DNA of 64,000 nt from Acidobacteriota bacterium (lineage in GTDB: Bacteria > Acidobacteriota > Thermoanaerobaculia > Multivoradales > Multivoraceae). Location of the stretch: the NCBI GenBank assembly GCA_029263415.1, contig JAJCXN010000051.1, forward strand, positions 248,001-312,000, in the 5' to 3' direction. Below are positions 34,886-43,399 of this stretch, in pieces. Under the pieces are notes generated by a model. It saw only the letters and a list, made by a program, of their open reading frames with translations, was not told where the DNA came from and searched no databases. Made by a program: the position numbers and the translations under genes. Within the stretch, counting starts at the first letter, position 1. Each line of letters begins with the position of its first letter.

Positions 34886-35340
34886 GGCGGCGAGCCCGCA
34901 GGCTGGATCGATCCCGAAGGCCCGGGAGGCGGATCAACCGTTCCTACAGGCGTCCACGGCGCGCAGCGGGCAATACGCTTCGCAGCCAGCCAGCCGCCAG
35001 GGACCAGGCCCCGGTGCTTGATCGCCGCATGTCCATAGTGACTGCAGGTGGGCTCAAAACGACAGCTCACGCCCACGCGCTCGAAGGTCGGCGAGACGGT
35101 CGCTTGATAAGCGGAGATCGCAGCGAGCGCGGCACCCACGCCGAACTGGTCTGCCGGTGCGCGCTGGCCGTCCACCGCAAGAGCGACGACCGCCATCAAC
35201 ATGACGGCGATCGCGAGGCGTCCCCAGCGCGAGCTGGCCCAGCGCGAGTTGGCCCAGCGGCGGACAAGGCTGCGGCGCGGTGACCGAGGCGGCGCGGGAT
35301 CCGATGAACGATCGCCCAGACCATCCGGCTGATCGTTCAC
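34882..35340 (-). CDS. Second YidD-like protein with an N-terminal membrane extension
   Basis: 152 residues. The C-terminal 80 residues are a YidD domain: ISAYQATVSPTFERVGVSCRFEPTCSHYGHAAI, KHRGLVPGGWLAAKRIARCAPW, with the usual three Cys. Before it lie about 70 extra residues: a Pro/Arg/Ser-rich start and a membrane helix (LAIAVMLMAVVALAVDG). The standard YidD of this genome sits at 59510, between rnpA and yidC, so this is a divergent paralog. YidD assists membrane protein insertion by YidC. In the linker, WA-SRW-type residues occur as short imperfect repeats. It runs convergently into the NCS1 gene. Confidence 0.85.
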   Translation of the reverse strand: MNDQPDGLGDRSSDPAPPRSPRRSLVRRWANSRWASSRWGRLAIAVMLMAVVALAVDGQRAPADQFGVGAALAAISAYQATVSPTFERVGVSCRFEPTCSHYGHAAIKHRGLVPGGWLAAKRIARCAPWTPVGTVDPPPGPSGSIQPAGSPP

Positions 35341-35378
35341 CGCTTCATCGCCTCATCGCTTCACCGTCCGTAAGGCAA

Positions 35379-35786
35379 CTAGAACTTGTCGGCGAACGAT
35401 GAAATGCCGGGCAGAATCAGGCGTTCGCCCTGGTTGCCCTTGACGATGGCCACGATCCGAACGACGAACAGCGCAAAATGCAGCAATGCCCAGACGGGCG
35501 CAAGCAAGCATCCGATCACGCCCACCGAAAGAACGGTGAAAGCGACGGCAAGTAGCAGGTCGGCGCCCAGGAGTATCAGGCCGTGCTTAGCGTGCCATTG
35601 AACTTCTTTGTCGTCCTTCTCCACAAACAGCGGGACCAAGCAGAAGAAGTACAGGTACGAGAGGATAACCATCAGCATACGGTTGTCGCCACCGGTCGAT
35701 CCGCCCGTTGGTTCTACCACCGGCGGGGGAGGAGGAGGAGGAGCTTGCTCGTCTGCAGGGGAATCGCTGGAGTGTTCGTCGGTCAT
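35379..35786 (-). CDS. DUF4870-type small membrane protein
   Basis: 135 residues. An acidic start and a run of seven Pro (PPPPPPP, about residues 17-23) precede membrane helices: MLMVILSYLYFFCLVPLFV, then KHGLILLGADLLLAVAFTVLSVG and LHFALFVVRIVAIVKG. The block EVQWHAKHGLIL between helices is the usual mark of DUF4870/Tic20-like small membrane proteins. No biochemical role is known. It lies upstream of the yidD paralog on the same strand, with only 38 bases between, so they may be co-transcribed. Confidence 0.75.
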   Translation of the reverse strand: MTDEHSSDSPADEQAPPPPPPPVVEPTGGSTGGDNRMLMVILSYLYFFCLVPLFVEKDDKEVQWHAKHGLILLGADLLLAVAFTVLSVGVIGCLLAPVWALLHFALFVVRIVAIVKGNQGERLILPGISSFADKF

Positions 35787-35973
35787 GGCTTCTTAAGCTC
35801 CGAGGTTGAGTTGACGCAGTGTGGATCACTGGGTGAATGCACAGCAGTTTAGCAGCGCACGCTGGTCGCTCTCACGTGCGCCGTGGCCGTTGCAGCACTG
35901 TGCGACTGACAACGGAACGTAAGGCGTTTGAGTTTCAGCCCTTGCGGCTCATCCAGCGGCTCAACCAAGGCCG

Positions 35974-37152
35974 CTACTCGGCGGGCGGCGACAACACTTG
36001 CCGGTATACAGCGAGGTAGCGCTCGAGCACCGACTCAACCGAGAAACGTTGCTTGGCTTGCTGGCGCCCCGCCGCACTCATCGCGCACCAGCTCTCTGGG
36101 CGGCTCAAAATCCCGTGAGCCGCTTCCGCGATCAGTTCGGGCAGGTCATCGTCGGTACCGCTCACCAGCCGGCCGGTTTCACCGTCTGTAACCACGTCGT
36201 CGAGACCGCCAACGCGGGTGCATACCACCGGTAGACCCGCAGCGAGCGCTTCAAGCGCAGCCAGGCCAAACGACTCTTGGCGCGACGCTAATAGGAACAA
36301 CGCCGCCCCGTCGAGCGCGCGTTCGATCAAAGGGTCGTTGCCCAGCCATTCGATCTGATCGGACACACCAAGCTCTTGAGCCAGAGCCATCGCCCCTTCA
36401 CGGCACGGCCCTTCGCCCACCATGCGCAGCTGACAGGGCCGCCGCTTGAGCAACTCTGCGAACGCTGAGACGATGTGCTCGGTGCGCTTGACCCGGCGAA
36501 AGTTGGAGACATGCACCAACAGCGGCCGCTCGCCCAGCCTTGGAGTGCACGCCGCAAACCGGGCGGCTTCGACGAAGTTGGGGATCACCGCGATGTCGCG
36601 TTCTAACGCGCCCTCGGCCGATCCAAACCGGTGCCGGGTTTCGGCTTCGAGCCAGGGCGACACCGCCGTCACCGCATCGCTGTTCTCGATGCTCCAGCGC
36701 GTGGTTTCGAGGTACGAGGGGTCGTTGCCAACAAGGGTGATGTCGGTACCGTGCAAAGTGGTCACCACGGGCAAGGACTGGGGCGCAAGAATCTGCTTGG
36801 CCAAGAGCGCGGACACTGCGTTCGGCACCGCATAGTGCACGTGCATCAGATCGAGCTCAAAGCGCCGCGCCACTTGCACCATCTCATTGGCAAGGGCCAG
36901 CGAGTAGGGCGGGTAGTCGAACAACGGGTACTGGCGCACCGCCACTTGGTGAAAGAACAGGCCTTCGGTTCGGGCTGGCGGACCGGGACTTTCCGCATCC
37001 ACCGCCTCGAATGCAGCACCGACCAGACGAGCCGGCAGTTCGTAGCTCAAGACGTGGACCGAGTGGCCCTCGGCGACTAAACGCAAAGCTAGCTCGCTCG
37101 CCACCACGCCCGAACCGCCGTAGGTGGGATAACAACTGATGCCGATGCGCAT
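35974..37152 (-). CDS. bshA: BshA, N-acetyl-alpha-D-glucosaminyl L-malate synthase
   Basis: 392 residues. GT4-type glycosyltransferase with the BshA-specific start MRIGISCYPTYGGSGVVASELA, then HVHYAVPNAVSALLAKQIL, TLHGTDITLVGNDPSY and the C-terminal nucleotide-sugar region ASRQESFGLAALEALAAGLPVV (EX7E). It joins UDP-GlcNAc and L-malate in the first step of bacillithiol synthesis. The start is 2 bases after the bshB1 stop, so translation is probably coupled. With bshB1 and bshC the complete pathway is present at one locus. Confidence 0.94.
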   Translation of the reverse strand: MRIGISCYPTYGGSGVVASELALRLVAEGHSVHVLSYELPARLVGAAFEAVDAESPGPPARTEGLFFHQVAVRQYPLFDYPPYSLALANEMVQVARRFELDLMHVHYAVPNAVSALLAKQILAPQSLPVVTTLHGTDITLVGNDPSYLETTRWSIENSDAVTAVSPWLEAETRHRFGSAEGALERDIAVIPNFVEAARFAACTPRLGERPLLVHVSNFRRVKRTEHIVSAFAELLKRRPCQLRMVGEGPCREGAMALAQELGVSDQIEWLGNDPLIERALDGAALFLLASRQESFGLAALEALAAGLPVVCTRVGGLDDVVTDGETGRLVSGTDDDLPELIAEAAHGILSRPESWCAMSAAGRQQAKQRFSVESVLERYLAVYRQVLSPPAE

Positions 37153-37154
37153 GC

Positions 37155-37952
37155 TCAGCCGCTGGAGTCTAGATACAGCTGGCCAAATTGCTCAGCGTTC
37201 AACCCAAGCGGGCCGCCGGTCAGAAACGGCTCAGCGAACTCAACGCCAATGCGCTGGCCGTAGTGGCGAGCGCGCCCTTCGATTGCGTCCCAGAACGAGC
37301 GCTTTGAAATCCAAGTGGCCCCCTCGTCGACGCCGACGCCAGCAGGAGCGGCGCCGCCACCATTAGCGGCAGGGAACTGGCTTTCGTGCGCGGCAAGCGC
37401 TGCGATCTTCTTGCTCCACTGGGAACTACAATCGACGATTACATCTGGGTCAAACGGGTCGTGCAACATGTAGTGCACCAGTGTCGAAGGCCTGAACGGC
37501 GGCAGGCTTTCTCCGCTGACCGGCTCGCCCTGCGGGTCGCGCGCGGCGCGCCGAATGAGACCGGAATAGAAGCTTGCGGCGCGCACCAAGGCGCCTGCTC
37601 GTTCGTGGTCGGGATGGCGATCGTGCAGCGGTGGCGCCAGCACCACATTGGGCCGTAGCTTGCGCATGAAGAACATCACCTGCTCTTCGCGCGCGCTGTC
37701 GGTGTTGAGTGAGCCGTCACCGCAGTCGAGAAAGTCGACACGGGCCGCCCCGAGGCGCTCGGCACCAGCGAGGGCCTCCGTCTTGCGCCGCTCTGCATCC
37801 CCCCGCGTCCCCGCTTCGCCGCGGGTGAGGATCAGAATTCCGACCCGCCGCCCCAGAGCCGCTTGACTCGCAACCAGGCCGCCACACCCCCACTCGACAT
37901 CGTCTGGGTGAGCACCCACCGCGAGCACATCCATCTGTTCCGTTTCGGTCAT
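37155..37952 (-). CDS. bshB1: BshB1, bacillithiol biosynthesis deacetylase
   Basis: 265 residues of the PIG-L/LmbE deacetylase family. The zinc site is visible: VGAHPDDVEWGCGG near residues 12-25 (His, two Asp) and HDRHPDHERAG near 108. The C-terminal part has DCSSQWSKKIAALAAHESQF and ISKRSFWDAIEGRARHYGQRIGVEFAEPF, specific to BshB1. It removes the acetyl group from GlcNAc-malate, the second step. No strong ribosome binding site is visible before the ATG. It follows bshC after about 200 bases. Confidence 0.94.
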   Translation of the reverse strand: MTETEQMDVLAVGAHPDDVEWGCGGLVASQAALGRRVGILILTRGEAGTRGDAERRKTEALAGAERLGAARVDFLDCGDGSLNTDSAREEQVMFFMRKLRPNVVLAPPLHDRHPDHERAGALVRAASFYSGLIRRAARDPQGEPVSGESLPPFRPSTLVHYMLHDPFDPDVIVDCSSQWSKKIAALAAHESQFPAANGGGAAPAGVGVDEGATWISKRSFWDAIEGRARHYGQRIGVEFAEPFLTGGPLGLNAEQFGQLYLDSSG

Positions 37953-38149
37953 AGGAGAAGGGGTTCTTTACAGGCGAGCGTCGTCGACGGTTGATTCAAG
38001 TGAGCAAATGGGCGTCCGACATGGCTACGTGCCACAACCCTCTTGAGTTCTAACGGTTGGGCCGCGATCTAGTTCGAGACGATCTGGCCGTCGATTCGGT
38101 TTCGCTGCGAGGGCAGTCGACAGCAACAGCCGAAACGCGGGAGTGGCTC

Positions 38150-39892
38150 TCAGGGGCGTTCCGCAGCCAACGGCAGCACCTGCAGACGGCGTGGGTCCAG
38201 CGACAACTGCTCGGCGATCTGCGGAACGGCGGCGTTGCCGAACTGGGCCGCCACCCAGAGCGAACAGAGCCTGCGCTCTTGAAGCGACCCCTGGGGCAGT
38301 GCCAGTTCGCGTAGCTTCTTGATGCGGGTACTTAGAACGCCCGCCTTCTGCGCCGCTGCGCGTTCTGAGCGGGCATGGAAGTTGTCGAAGCCCTTGGCTA
38401 GGTGTTGGTGGGTCTTTTGAAGCGCGGCTTCGAGCGATGCGTCGAGTTCGACCGCCTTGCCCTGAAGCAGAGTTAGCTGCTCAAGCGTCGCGACACGCAG
38501 CTGCGCTATACCTTCCAGAGTGCCGTTGTCGGAACGCTCGGCAAGTAGCTTCTCGAGCCCCTCCCACTTGCCAAAGAGTTCGGCGGCGGTGAACCCTGCG
38601 GTCTCGATCATCTCGAGATACTGGCGATGCATGCGCTCCGGCACAAACACCGCCTGAGGCCGCAGCGCAATGGTCGGCGGCGCGACCTCAAGCACGTCGT
38701 AGAGCGCAGCCGCCTGCGGAACGTATGCAACCTCGCCTGGGCCCAACACCTGCAGCGTGGTGCCCAGGGCGGCGTCTTGTAGAACCGGCCGAAGCACTGC
38801 CGACGGCGACATCCAAGACGGCTGCGCTTCGATCAAAGCGACCAGCTCTTCCATCGAACCCTGTTCGTCATAGCCGCGCAACGAGTAGCTCGAGCTTGCG
38901 GTTTGCCCGAATGGCGCCGCGGCTGGGTCGGGCGCATCGAGCACCACCCGATATCGACAGCCCTCGCGATGCAAGAACAAGGGCAGCACATACCCGCCGT
39001 CAGCTTGGCGCGCGGATCCGATCTGCAGCTTGAAACCCGCCGTTTCGATGTCGCGCTCGCGAAGCTCCAACGCGGCGATCGACGCTACCGATCGGCGCAC
39101 CAGCCGCCTCGCCCATTGCGCTTGCATAGCCTTGAGCACGGGGTCCTGAGAATCGAGAAGAAGTGGACAGTGCTCGCCTAAGAGCGCAGGCAGCAGCCGG
39201 GCAAAGCCTGAGGAAAAGGGCTGGCCCTGGACATAGCAGGAGCGCGCCAGTTCGAGCGCTTGCTCGAGAAATGGTGGCGTGGTGATCGCCGAACCGCATT
39301 GCGCGATGGTCTCGCCAATCTCCTTGAGCAAGCCTTCGTCAATAAGCCGCTGGCCAACCGGGCGAGTGCTGGTCTCTTGGATTTCGGCCGACAAGGTGTG
39401 TGCACCGAGGCAAGCCGAGCGCACCTCCTCGAAGTCGTGATCCTCGCTAGCTATCCAGAACACGGCCACCGCTGGCCGGCCGCTCTCGGTCAACCGCTTG
39501 GCCCACAGTGTCGCCGCGATCGCCTTGCTCAACGCGTAGATCGGACCGCCAAACAGGCCTGCTTGCTGACCGGTGACCACCACCTCCGTCTCGGGGTTCC
39601 CGAGCAGGTTGCACTGGGTTTCCGTGTTGGGGTTTTGCACCTCGGCGTTGAAGCTCCTCAATGACTGAGAAAGCCGTGTGCGATCGAATGAAGGGGAGCG
39701 ACCGGGGACCTGCGGCAGCGGGCTCTCAAGACACGGGTCTTGCATTGCGAGAGGCGCCAGCAGGCCGGCCTGTTCGCCGGCAAGAAGCGCTCGGACCAAG
39801 GGCCCAATCCAAGGATCGATCGCAGGGTTCGGACATGGACTAGACACGGAAGGGATTGACCTGTTGAGAGAAGAGGGGCCGGCGGTTCGCAA
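38150..39892 (-). CDS. bshC: BshC, putative cysteine-adding bacillithiol synthase
   Basis: 580 residues. Diagnostic stretches are VVTGQQAGLFGGPIYALSKAI and FWIASEDHDFEEVRSA, which form the nucleotide-binding-like site of BshC, followed by a long coiled C-terminal region. BshC completes bacillithiol by adding Cys to GlcN-malate. The open frame begins at a TTG; a GTG at 39847 is a possible alternative, and start choice is uncertain. bshC, bshB1 and bshA are in this order on the minus strand. The gene is divergent from dusB across about 88 bases. Confidence 0.92.
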   Translation of the reverse strand: MRTAGPSSLNRSIPSVSSPCPNPAIDPWIGPLVRALLAGEQAGLLAPLAMQDPCLESPLPQVPGRSPSFDRTRLSQSLRSFNAEVQNPNTETQCNLLGNPETEVVVTGQQAGLFGGPIYALSKAIAATLWAKRLTESGRPAVAVFWIASEDHDFEEVRSACLGAHTLSAEIQETSTRPVGQRLIDEGLLKEIGETIAQCGSAITTPPFLEQALELARSCYVQGQPFSSGFARLLPALLGEHCPLLLDSQDPVLKAMQAQWARRLVRRSVASIAALELRERDIETAGFKLQIGSARQADGGYVLPLFLHREGCRYRVVLDAPDPAAAPFGQTASSSYSLRGYDEQGSMEELVALIEAQPSWMSPSAVLRPVLQDAALGTTLQVLGPGEVAYVPQAAALYDVLEVAPPTIALRPQAVFVPERMHRQYLEMIETAGFTAAELFGKWEGLEKLLAERSDNGTLEGIAQLRVATLEQLTLLQGKAVELDASLEAALQKTHQHLAKGFDNFHARSERAAAQKAGVLSTRIKKLRELALPQGSLQERRLCSLWVAAQFGNAAVPQIAEQLSLDPRRLQVLPLAAERP

Positions 39893-39980
39893 CCGTGACT
39901 CTATTCGCCCCTCCGGGCTTTATGTTGTTGGCTGGAGCCACACCTTCACCACCCGCACCGAAGCCCGATAAGCTTCTTTG

Positions 39981-41060
39981 ATGGTCATCGAGACATCCAG
40001 CTCGGCTTCGAGCTTTGAACCCACCGCAACATCTACGGGTGAAGACTGCGGCCGGCTTGCCATTCCTGCGCTTTCCGTCGGCAATGTCGGGATGACGACG
40101 CCGTTGTTTCTCGCGCCCATGGCGGGCGTCACCGATTGCGATTTCCGCTTGATCATCCGGCGGCTCTCTGGTGTCGGCGTGGTGTCGATGGAATTCATTT
40201 CGTCGCGCGCCATCGTTGATGGTAATCAAAAGACGCGTGATCTCATGCTCTTCGCGGAAGAAGAACGCCCTTTATCGATCCAAATCTACGGCTCCGACGC
40301 GGCCACCATGGCGGACGCTGCGCGCGTGGTCGAAGAGCTGCAGCCCGACATCTGCGACATCAACATGGGGTGCCCCGCGAACAAGGTCCTTAAAGGTTGC
40401 GCCGGCGCCGCACTGATGGGTGACCTCGAACAAGCGAAGACCATCATTAGCGAGGTCAAAAAGGTGCTTTCGATACCTCTGACGGTCAAGTTCAGGCTCG
40501 GCTTAAACGAACACTCACGCAATTTCATCGAGCTCGGTCGCATCTGCGAAGGCGAAGGCGTCGCCGCGGTTGCAATCCACGGGCGCACTGCAAAGCAGGG
40601 CTACTCGGGCGAAGCCGACTGGTCACAGATCGCACAACTGGTGGAAGCGGTCAACATCCCAGTGATCGGCAACGGCGACGTGCGCAGTCCCGAAGACGCG
40701 TCTAGGATGTTCAAGGGGACCGGCTGTGCCGGAGTCATGATCGGCCGTGGAGCTACTCGCAACCCTTGGGTCTTTCGCCAGACCACGGACCACCTCGCCG
40801 GGCGCCCCTACACGGAGCCCGCTCTCGAGGATCGGCGCGACTTGATCCTCAGCCACTTCGAGCTGGTCACCTCGCGCGACATCGGCAAGTTCGCGCTGCA
40901 CAAGCTGCGCAAGTTCACCGGTTGGTACACCCATGGACTACCGGGCGGTCGCGTGCTGCGCCAGAAGATTCACTCACTGCCAGACATTCCGGCTTTCTTT
41001 CAAGCAGTCAAAGAGTACTTCGCGGAAGCGATCGACCAACGCGACCAGCGCGCAGCATAG
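39981..41060 (+). CDS. dus: tRNA-dihydrouridine synthase (DusB-like)
   Basis: 359 residues. FMN-dependent TIM-barrel of the Dus family: PLFLAPMAGVTDCDFR, INMGCPANKVLKGCAGAALM with the catalytic Cys at about residue 131, VAAVAIHGRTAKQGYSGEADW and GNGDVRSPEDASRM. The C-terminal helical domain is present (RKFTGWYTHGLPGGRVLRQKI). It reduces uridines in the tRNA D-loop. I chose ATG 39981; a TTG directly before it is also open. About 35 residues precede the usual start of the fold. The nearest bacterial relatives by motif are DusB types. Confidence 0.93.
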   Translation: MVIETSSSASSFEPTATSTGEDCGRLAIPALSVGNVGMTTPLFLAPMAGVTDCDFRLIIRRLSGVGVVSMEFISSRAIVDGNQKTRDLMLFAEEERPLSIQIYGSDAATMADAARVVEELQPDICDINMGCPANKVLKGCAGAALMGDLEQAKTIISEVKKVLSIPLTVKFRLGLNEHSRNFIELGRICEGEGVAAVAIHGRTAKQGYSGEADWSQIAQLVEAVNIPVIGNGDVRSPEDASRMFKGTGCAGVMIGRGATRNPWVFRQTTDHLAGRPYTEPALEDRRDLILSHFELVTSRDIGKFALHKLRKFTGWYTHGLPGGRVLRQKIHSLPDIPAFFQAVKEYFAEAIDQRDQRAA

Positions 41061-41071
41061 GAAGGGTCCTG

Positions 41072-41587
41072 ATGAAGAGCAAGAAGCGCCCCTCGACGGT
41101 CGAAGGCGGTCGCGACGGCGAGCCTGCCTCGGTACGTGTGCCGGTGTCTTCAGAGATCGCTCTTGAAGCAGCAGAAGAAGCGGTCAGGCTTTGGGGGGGC
41201 GAATGGCGACGCGACGGTACCGGCGGTTCTTTGGAGCTGCCCGTTGCTGCCGGCGTTCGCCGCGGTCACCTGGCAGGCTCGCTCTCGACAGCGAGTGCAG
41301 GCAGCGATCACACCACGGTGACGGTCGAGGTCTCTGCCGAGGACTACCGACTGCAAGGCCGCGAAGTGATGGTGTTGCTGATGGGCGCCTTCGGCGGATT
41401 GTTCTTGGTCGCCGCGCCCTTTAGCCCTCAGCTCTTCGACTTAATCCCGCTGGCCGGACTTCTGCTGCTGCTTGCCTGGTTTCTGGTGGTCTCGCGCTTG
41501 AGGTACCGCGGGGTGGTCGAGTTTCTCGACGAGGTATTGGACCTGACCGAGACCGTCGACCCGCAAGGCCTGGAGCCCGAAGCCTAG
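41072..41587 (+). CDS. Small membrane protein downstream of dus, unknown function
   Basis: 171 residues, ATG at 41072 preceded by GAAGGG and 11 bases after the dus stop, so likely co-transcribed. A soluble N-terminal domain of about 90 residues (SSEIALEAAEEAVRLWGGEW..., beta-rich) is followed by two membrane helices, MVLLMGAFGGLFLVAAPF and LIPLAGLLLLLAWFLVV, and a short acidic tail. I do not recognise the family; it may be a local accessory of the inner membrane. Confidence 0.6.
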   Translation: MKSKKRPSTVEGGRDGEPASVRVPVSSEIALEAAEEAVRLWGGEWRRDGTGGSLELPVAAGVRRGHLAGSLSTASAGSDHTTVTVEVSAEDYRLQGREVMVLLMGAFGGLFLVAAPFSPQLFDLIPLAGLLLLLAWFLVVSRLRYRGVVEFLDEVLDLTETVDPQGLEPEA

Positions 41588-41649
41588 AGCGCCTCCTTGC
41601 CCAGTTGGCTCGTGCTATCAGCCGGCCGCTACAGAGCCCGCCCATGGAA

Positions 41650-41678
41650 TCAACACAACCGGTCGCGCGTTCTATACA
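41650..41678 (+). promoter_or_regulatory. Candidate sigma-70 promoter of the tmRNA gene
   Basis: A -10-like TATACA (41673-41678) stands 10 bases before the mature tmRNA 5' end. A weak -35-like TCAACA (41650-41655) is 17 bases upstream of it. Confidence 0.5.
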
Positions 41679-41688
41679 CTAGACCGCT

Positions 41689-42045
41689 GGGGGCGTCTGG
41701 TTTCGACGGGAAATCATACGTGTTCGAGGTTGCGTGTCGAGGGCTTTCCGCTCGTTATCACGGAAAGAAAACACAACTGCCAACGATAATTTGGCTCTGG
41801 CGGCTTAGCCGTCACGCTGTTCCTGATCTTGTGAGTCGCTAGAACGGGAAATCAGCGCTACTAACGCGATTTGATGGCCTCTCGATTGCTCCGCTACAGA
41901 GGCCAGATACTTAGCAGAGCTAGCAGCATCGTGGGTGGCTCACTACCCAAGCGTTGTTTGCGAAACTCAAACTAGAGAGACACACACGTAGATGCCTCGT
42001 CGACGGATTTTTCGGACGTGGGTTCGATTCCCACCGCCTCCACCA
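41689..42045 (+). ncRNA. ssrA: Transfer-messenger RNA (tmRNA)
   Basis: 357 bases. The 5' part GGGGGCGTCTGGTTTCGACGGG is the conserved tmRNA start, and the 3' end GTTCGATTCCCACCGCCTCCACCA is the T-loop and acceptor with encoded CCA. The acceptor pairs 41689-41695 with the 3' strand. The tag reading frame at 41779-41808 encodes ANDNLALAA and a TAG stop. The tRNA-like part has no anticodon. With SmpB it rescues ribosomes stalled on broken mRNAs and marks the product for proteolysis. It is in one piece, not a permuted two-piece form. Confidence 0.97.
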
Positions 42046-42079
42046 GATTTCAGCCTGCTGAATAGCAGGCTGAAATCTG
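42044..42079 (+). terminator. Very strong hairpin at the tmRNA 3' end
   Basis: Bases 42044-42059 pair perfectly with 42064-42079 over a GAAT loop (16 bp). It begins with the last two bases of the tmRNA CCA and has no T-run. It could be a 3' processing signal, a terminator of unusual type or a barrier; its role is inferred. Confidence 0.6.
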
Positions 42080-42167
42080 GGCCCCCTATGGCTCCGCTCG
42101 CAAGCTTCGCGGCAGCGAGCCTGACCAAAGCTGAAAGGCCATTCCGCCTGGCCGGCACGTCCCGGCC

Positions 42168-43232
42168 CTAAGCAGCAGCGCGAGCGAAGGCGGCTGCGAT
42201 CGACTCTTCATAGGGCGCACGCAGGACACCTTGCTCGGTGATAATGGCGGTGACCAGTTCGGCAGGAGTGACGTCAAACGCGATGTTGAGCGCTTCGGTA
42301 CCGCTGGGCGTCATGTCTTTGCCTGCGATCATCGAGACCTCTGCTGACGCGCGTTCTTCGATCGGGATGTCGTTGCCGGTTGGGGTAGACCGGTCGATAG
42401 TTGAGAGTGGGGCTGCGACGTAGAACGGTACGCCGTGACGGTGGGCCATCACTGCGGCGGTATAGGTGCCGATCTTATTGGCCACGTCGCCATTGGCTGC
42501 AATACGGTCGGACCCGACTACGCAACGGTCGACCAGGCTCCGGCTCATCAGCGCGCCGACACTCGAGTCGGTGACCAGCTGGTGTGGGATTCCGAGGCGC
42601 TTGAGCTCCCAAGTGGTCAGCCTCGCACCCTGCAGCAGAGGCCGGGTCTCATCGACCCACACCGAACCGAGCCGGCCAGCTTCAAACGCAGCTTGCACGA
42701 CACCGACGGCAGTGCCAAAGCCCGCGGTGGCCAACGCTCCGGCATTGCAATGAGTGAGCACTCGGTCAGCTTGAGCAAACAGTTCCTTGCCATGCTCGCC
42801 GATGCGCCGGTTGGTCTCCGCGTCTTCAACGTGGAGCTTCTGCGCCCAAGCGATCAGCCCCGCGTGCAGGTCCTTGGCGGGCATCTCCTGCTCAAGGTCG
42901 CGGCCCAAATCAAGCGCCCACCGCAAGTTGACTGCGGTTGGGCGTGTGGCCATCAACGTTTGGTACGCCGCATCAAATGACTCAGGGCCAGAGTTGCCGA
43001 CCGCGACCGCCAACCCGTAAGCGGCTGCAACCCCGATCGCCGGCGCACCGCGCACCGCCAAGCGTTTGATGGCGTCGCAAACGATCTCAAGATCGGTGCA
43101 GTGGATCCACGTCTCTTCTTGAGGCAACAGCGTCTGGTCCAGAAGAAAGAACTGGTTGTCCGTCCAGCGGATCGGCGAAAAGAAGTCCAGCTCTAGGCTG
43201 GTGGCGTACTCTGTCGTGTGCGAGCTGCTCAA
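42168..43232 (-). CDS. mtnA: S-methyl-5-thioribose-1-phosphate isomerase
   Basis: 354 residues from the TTG at 43232, which has GAAGGG at a good distance; TTG 43265 and GTG 43262 are also open but without such a site. eIF2B-like fold: RLAVRGAPAIGVAAAYGLAVAV, the active Cys in HCNAGALATAGFGTAVG and the catalytic Asp in GSDRIAANGDVANKIGTY, then YVAAPLSTIDRSTPTGNDIPIEER. MtnA converts methylthioribose-1-phosphate to methylthioribulose-1-phosphate in methionine salvage. No other mtn genes are in the window. It is divergent from the PLP enzyme gene at 43400. Confidence 0.95.
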   Translation of the reverse strand: MSSSHTTEYATSLELDFFSPIRWTDNQFFLLDQTLLPQEETWIHCTDLEIVCDAIKRLAVRGAPAIGVAAAYGLAVAVGNSGPESFDAAYQTLMATRPTAVNLRWALDLGRDLEQEMPAKDLHAGLIAWAQKLHVEDAETNRRIGEHGKELFAQADRVLTHCNAGALATAGFGTAVGVVQAAFEAGRLGSVWVDETRPLLQGARLTTWELKRLGIPHQLVTDSSVGALMSRSLVDRCVVGSDRIAANGDVANKIGTYTAAVMAHRHGVPFYVAAPLSTIDRSTPTGNDIPIEERASAEVSMIAGKDMTPSGTEALNIAFDVTPAELVTAIITEQGVLRAPYEESIAAAFARAAA

Positions 43233-43399
43233 TCGAAGTTTCCCTTCACGCCCAAGATTCACCAAACGGCGTTGCTCCCAGCGGGCGAATGTGGTGTGCT
43301 CCCCCTAAATCGAGAGCGATGTTACGCGACCTTCTAGTCGCGGTCGGCGCGCCTCTCAATCATTGGCGACCAAAGCAACTTTAGAGAAGGAAAAGTTCG

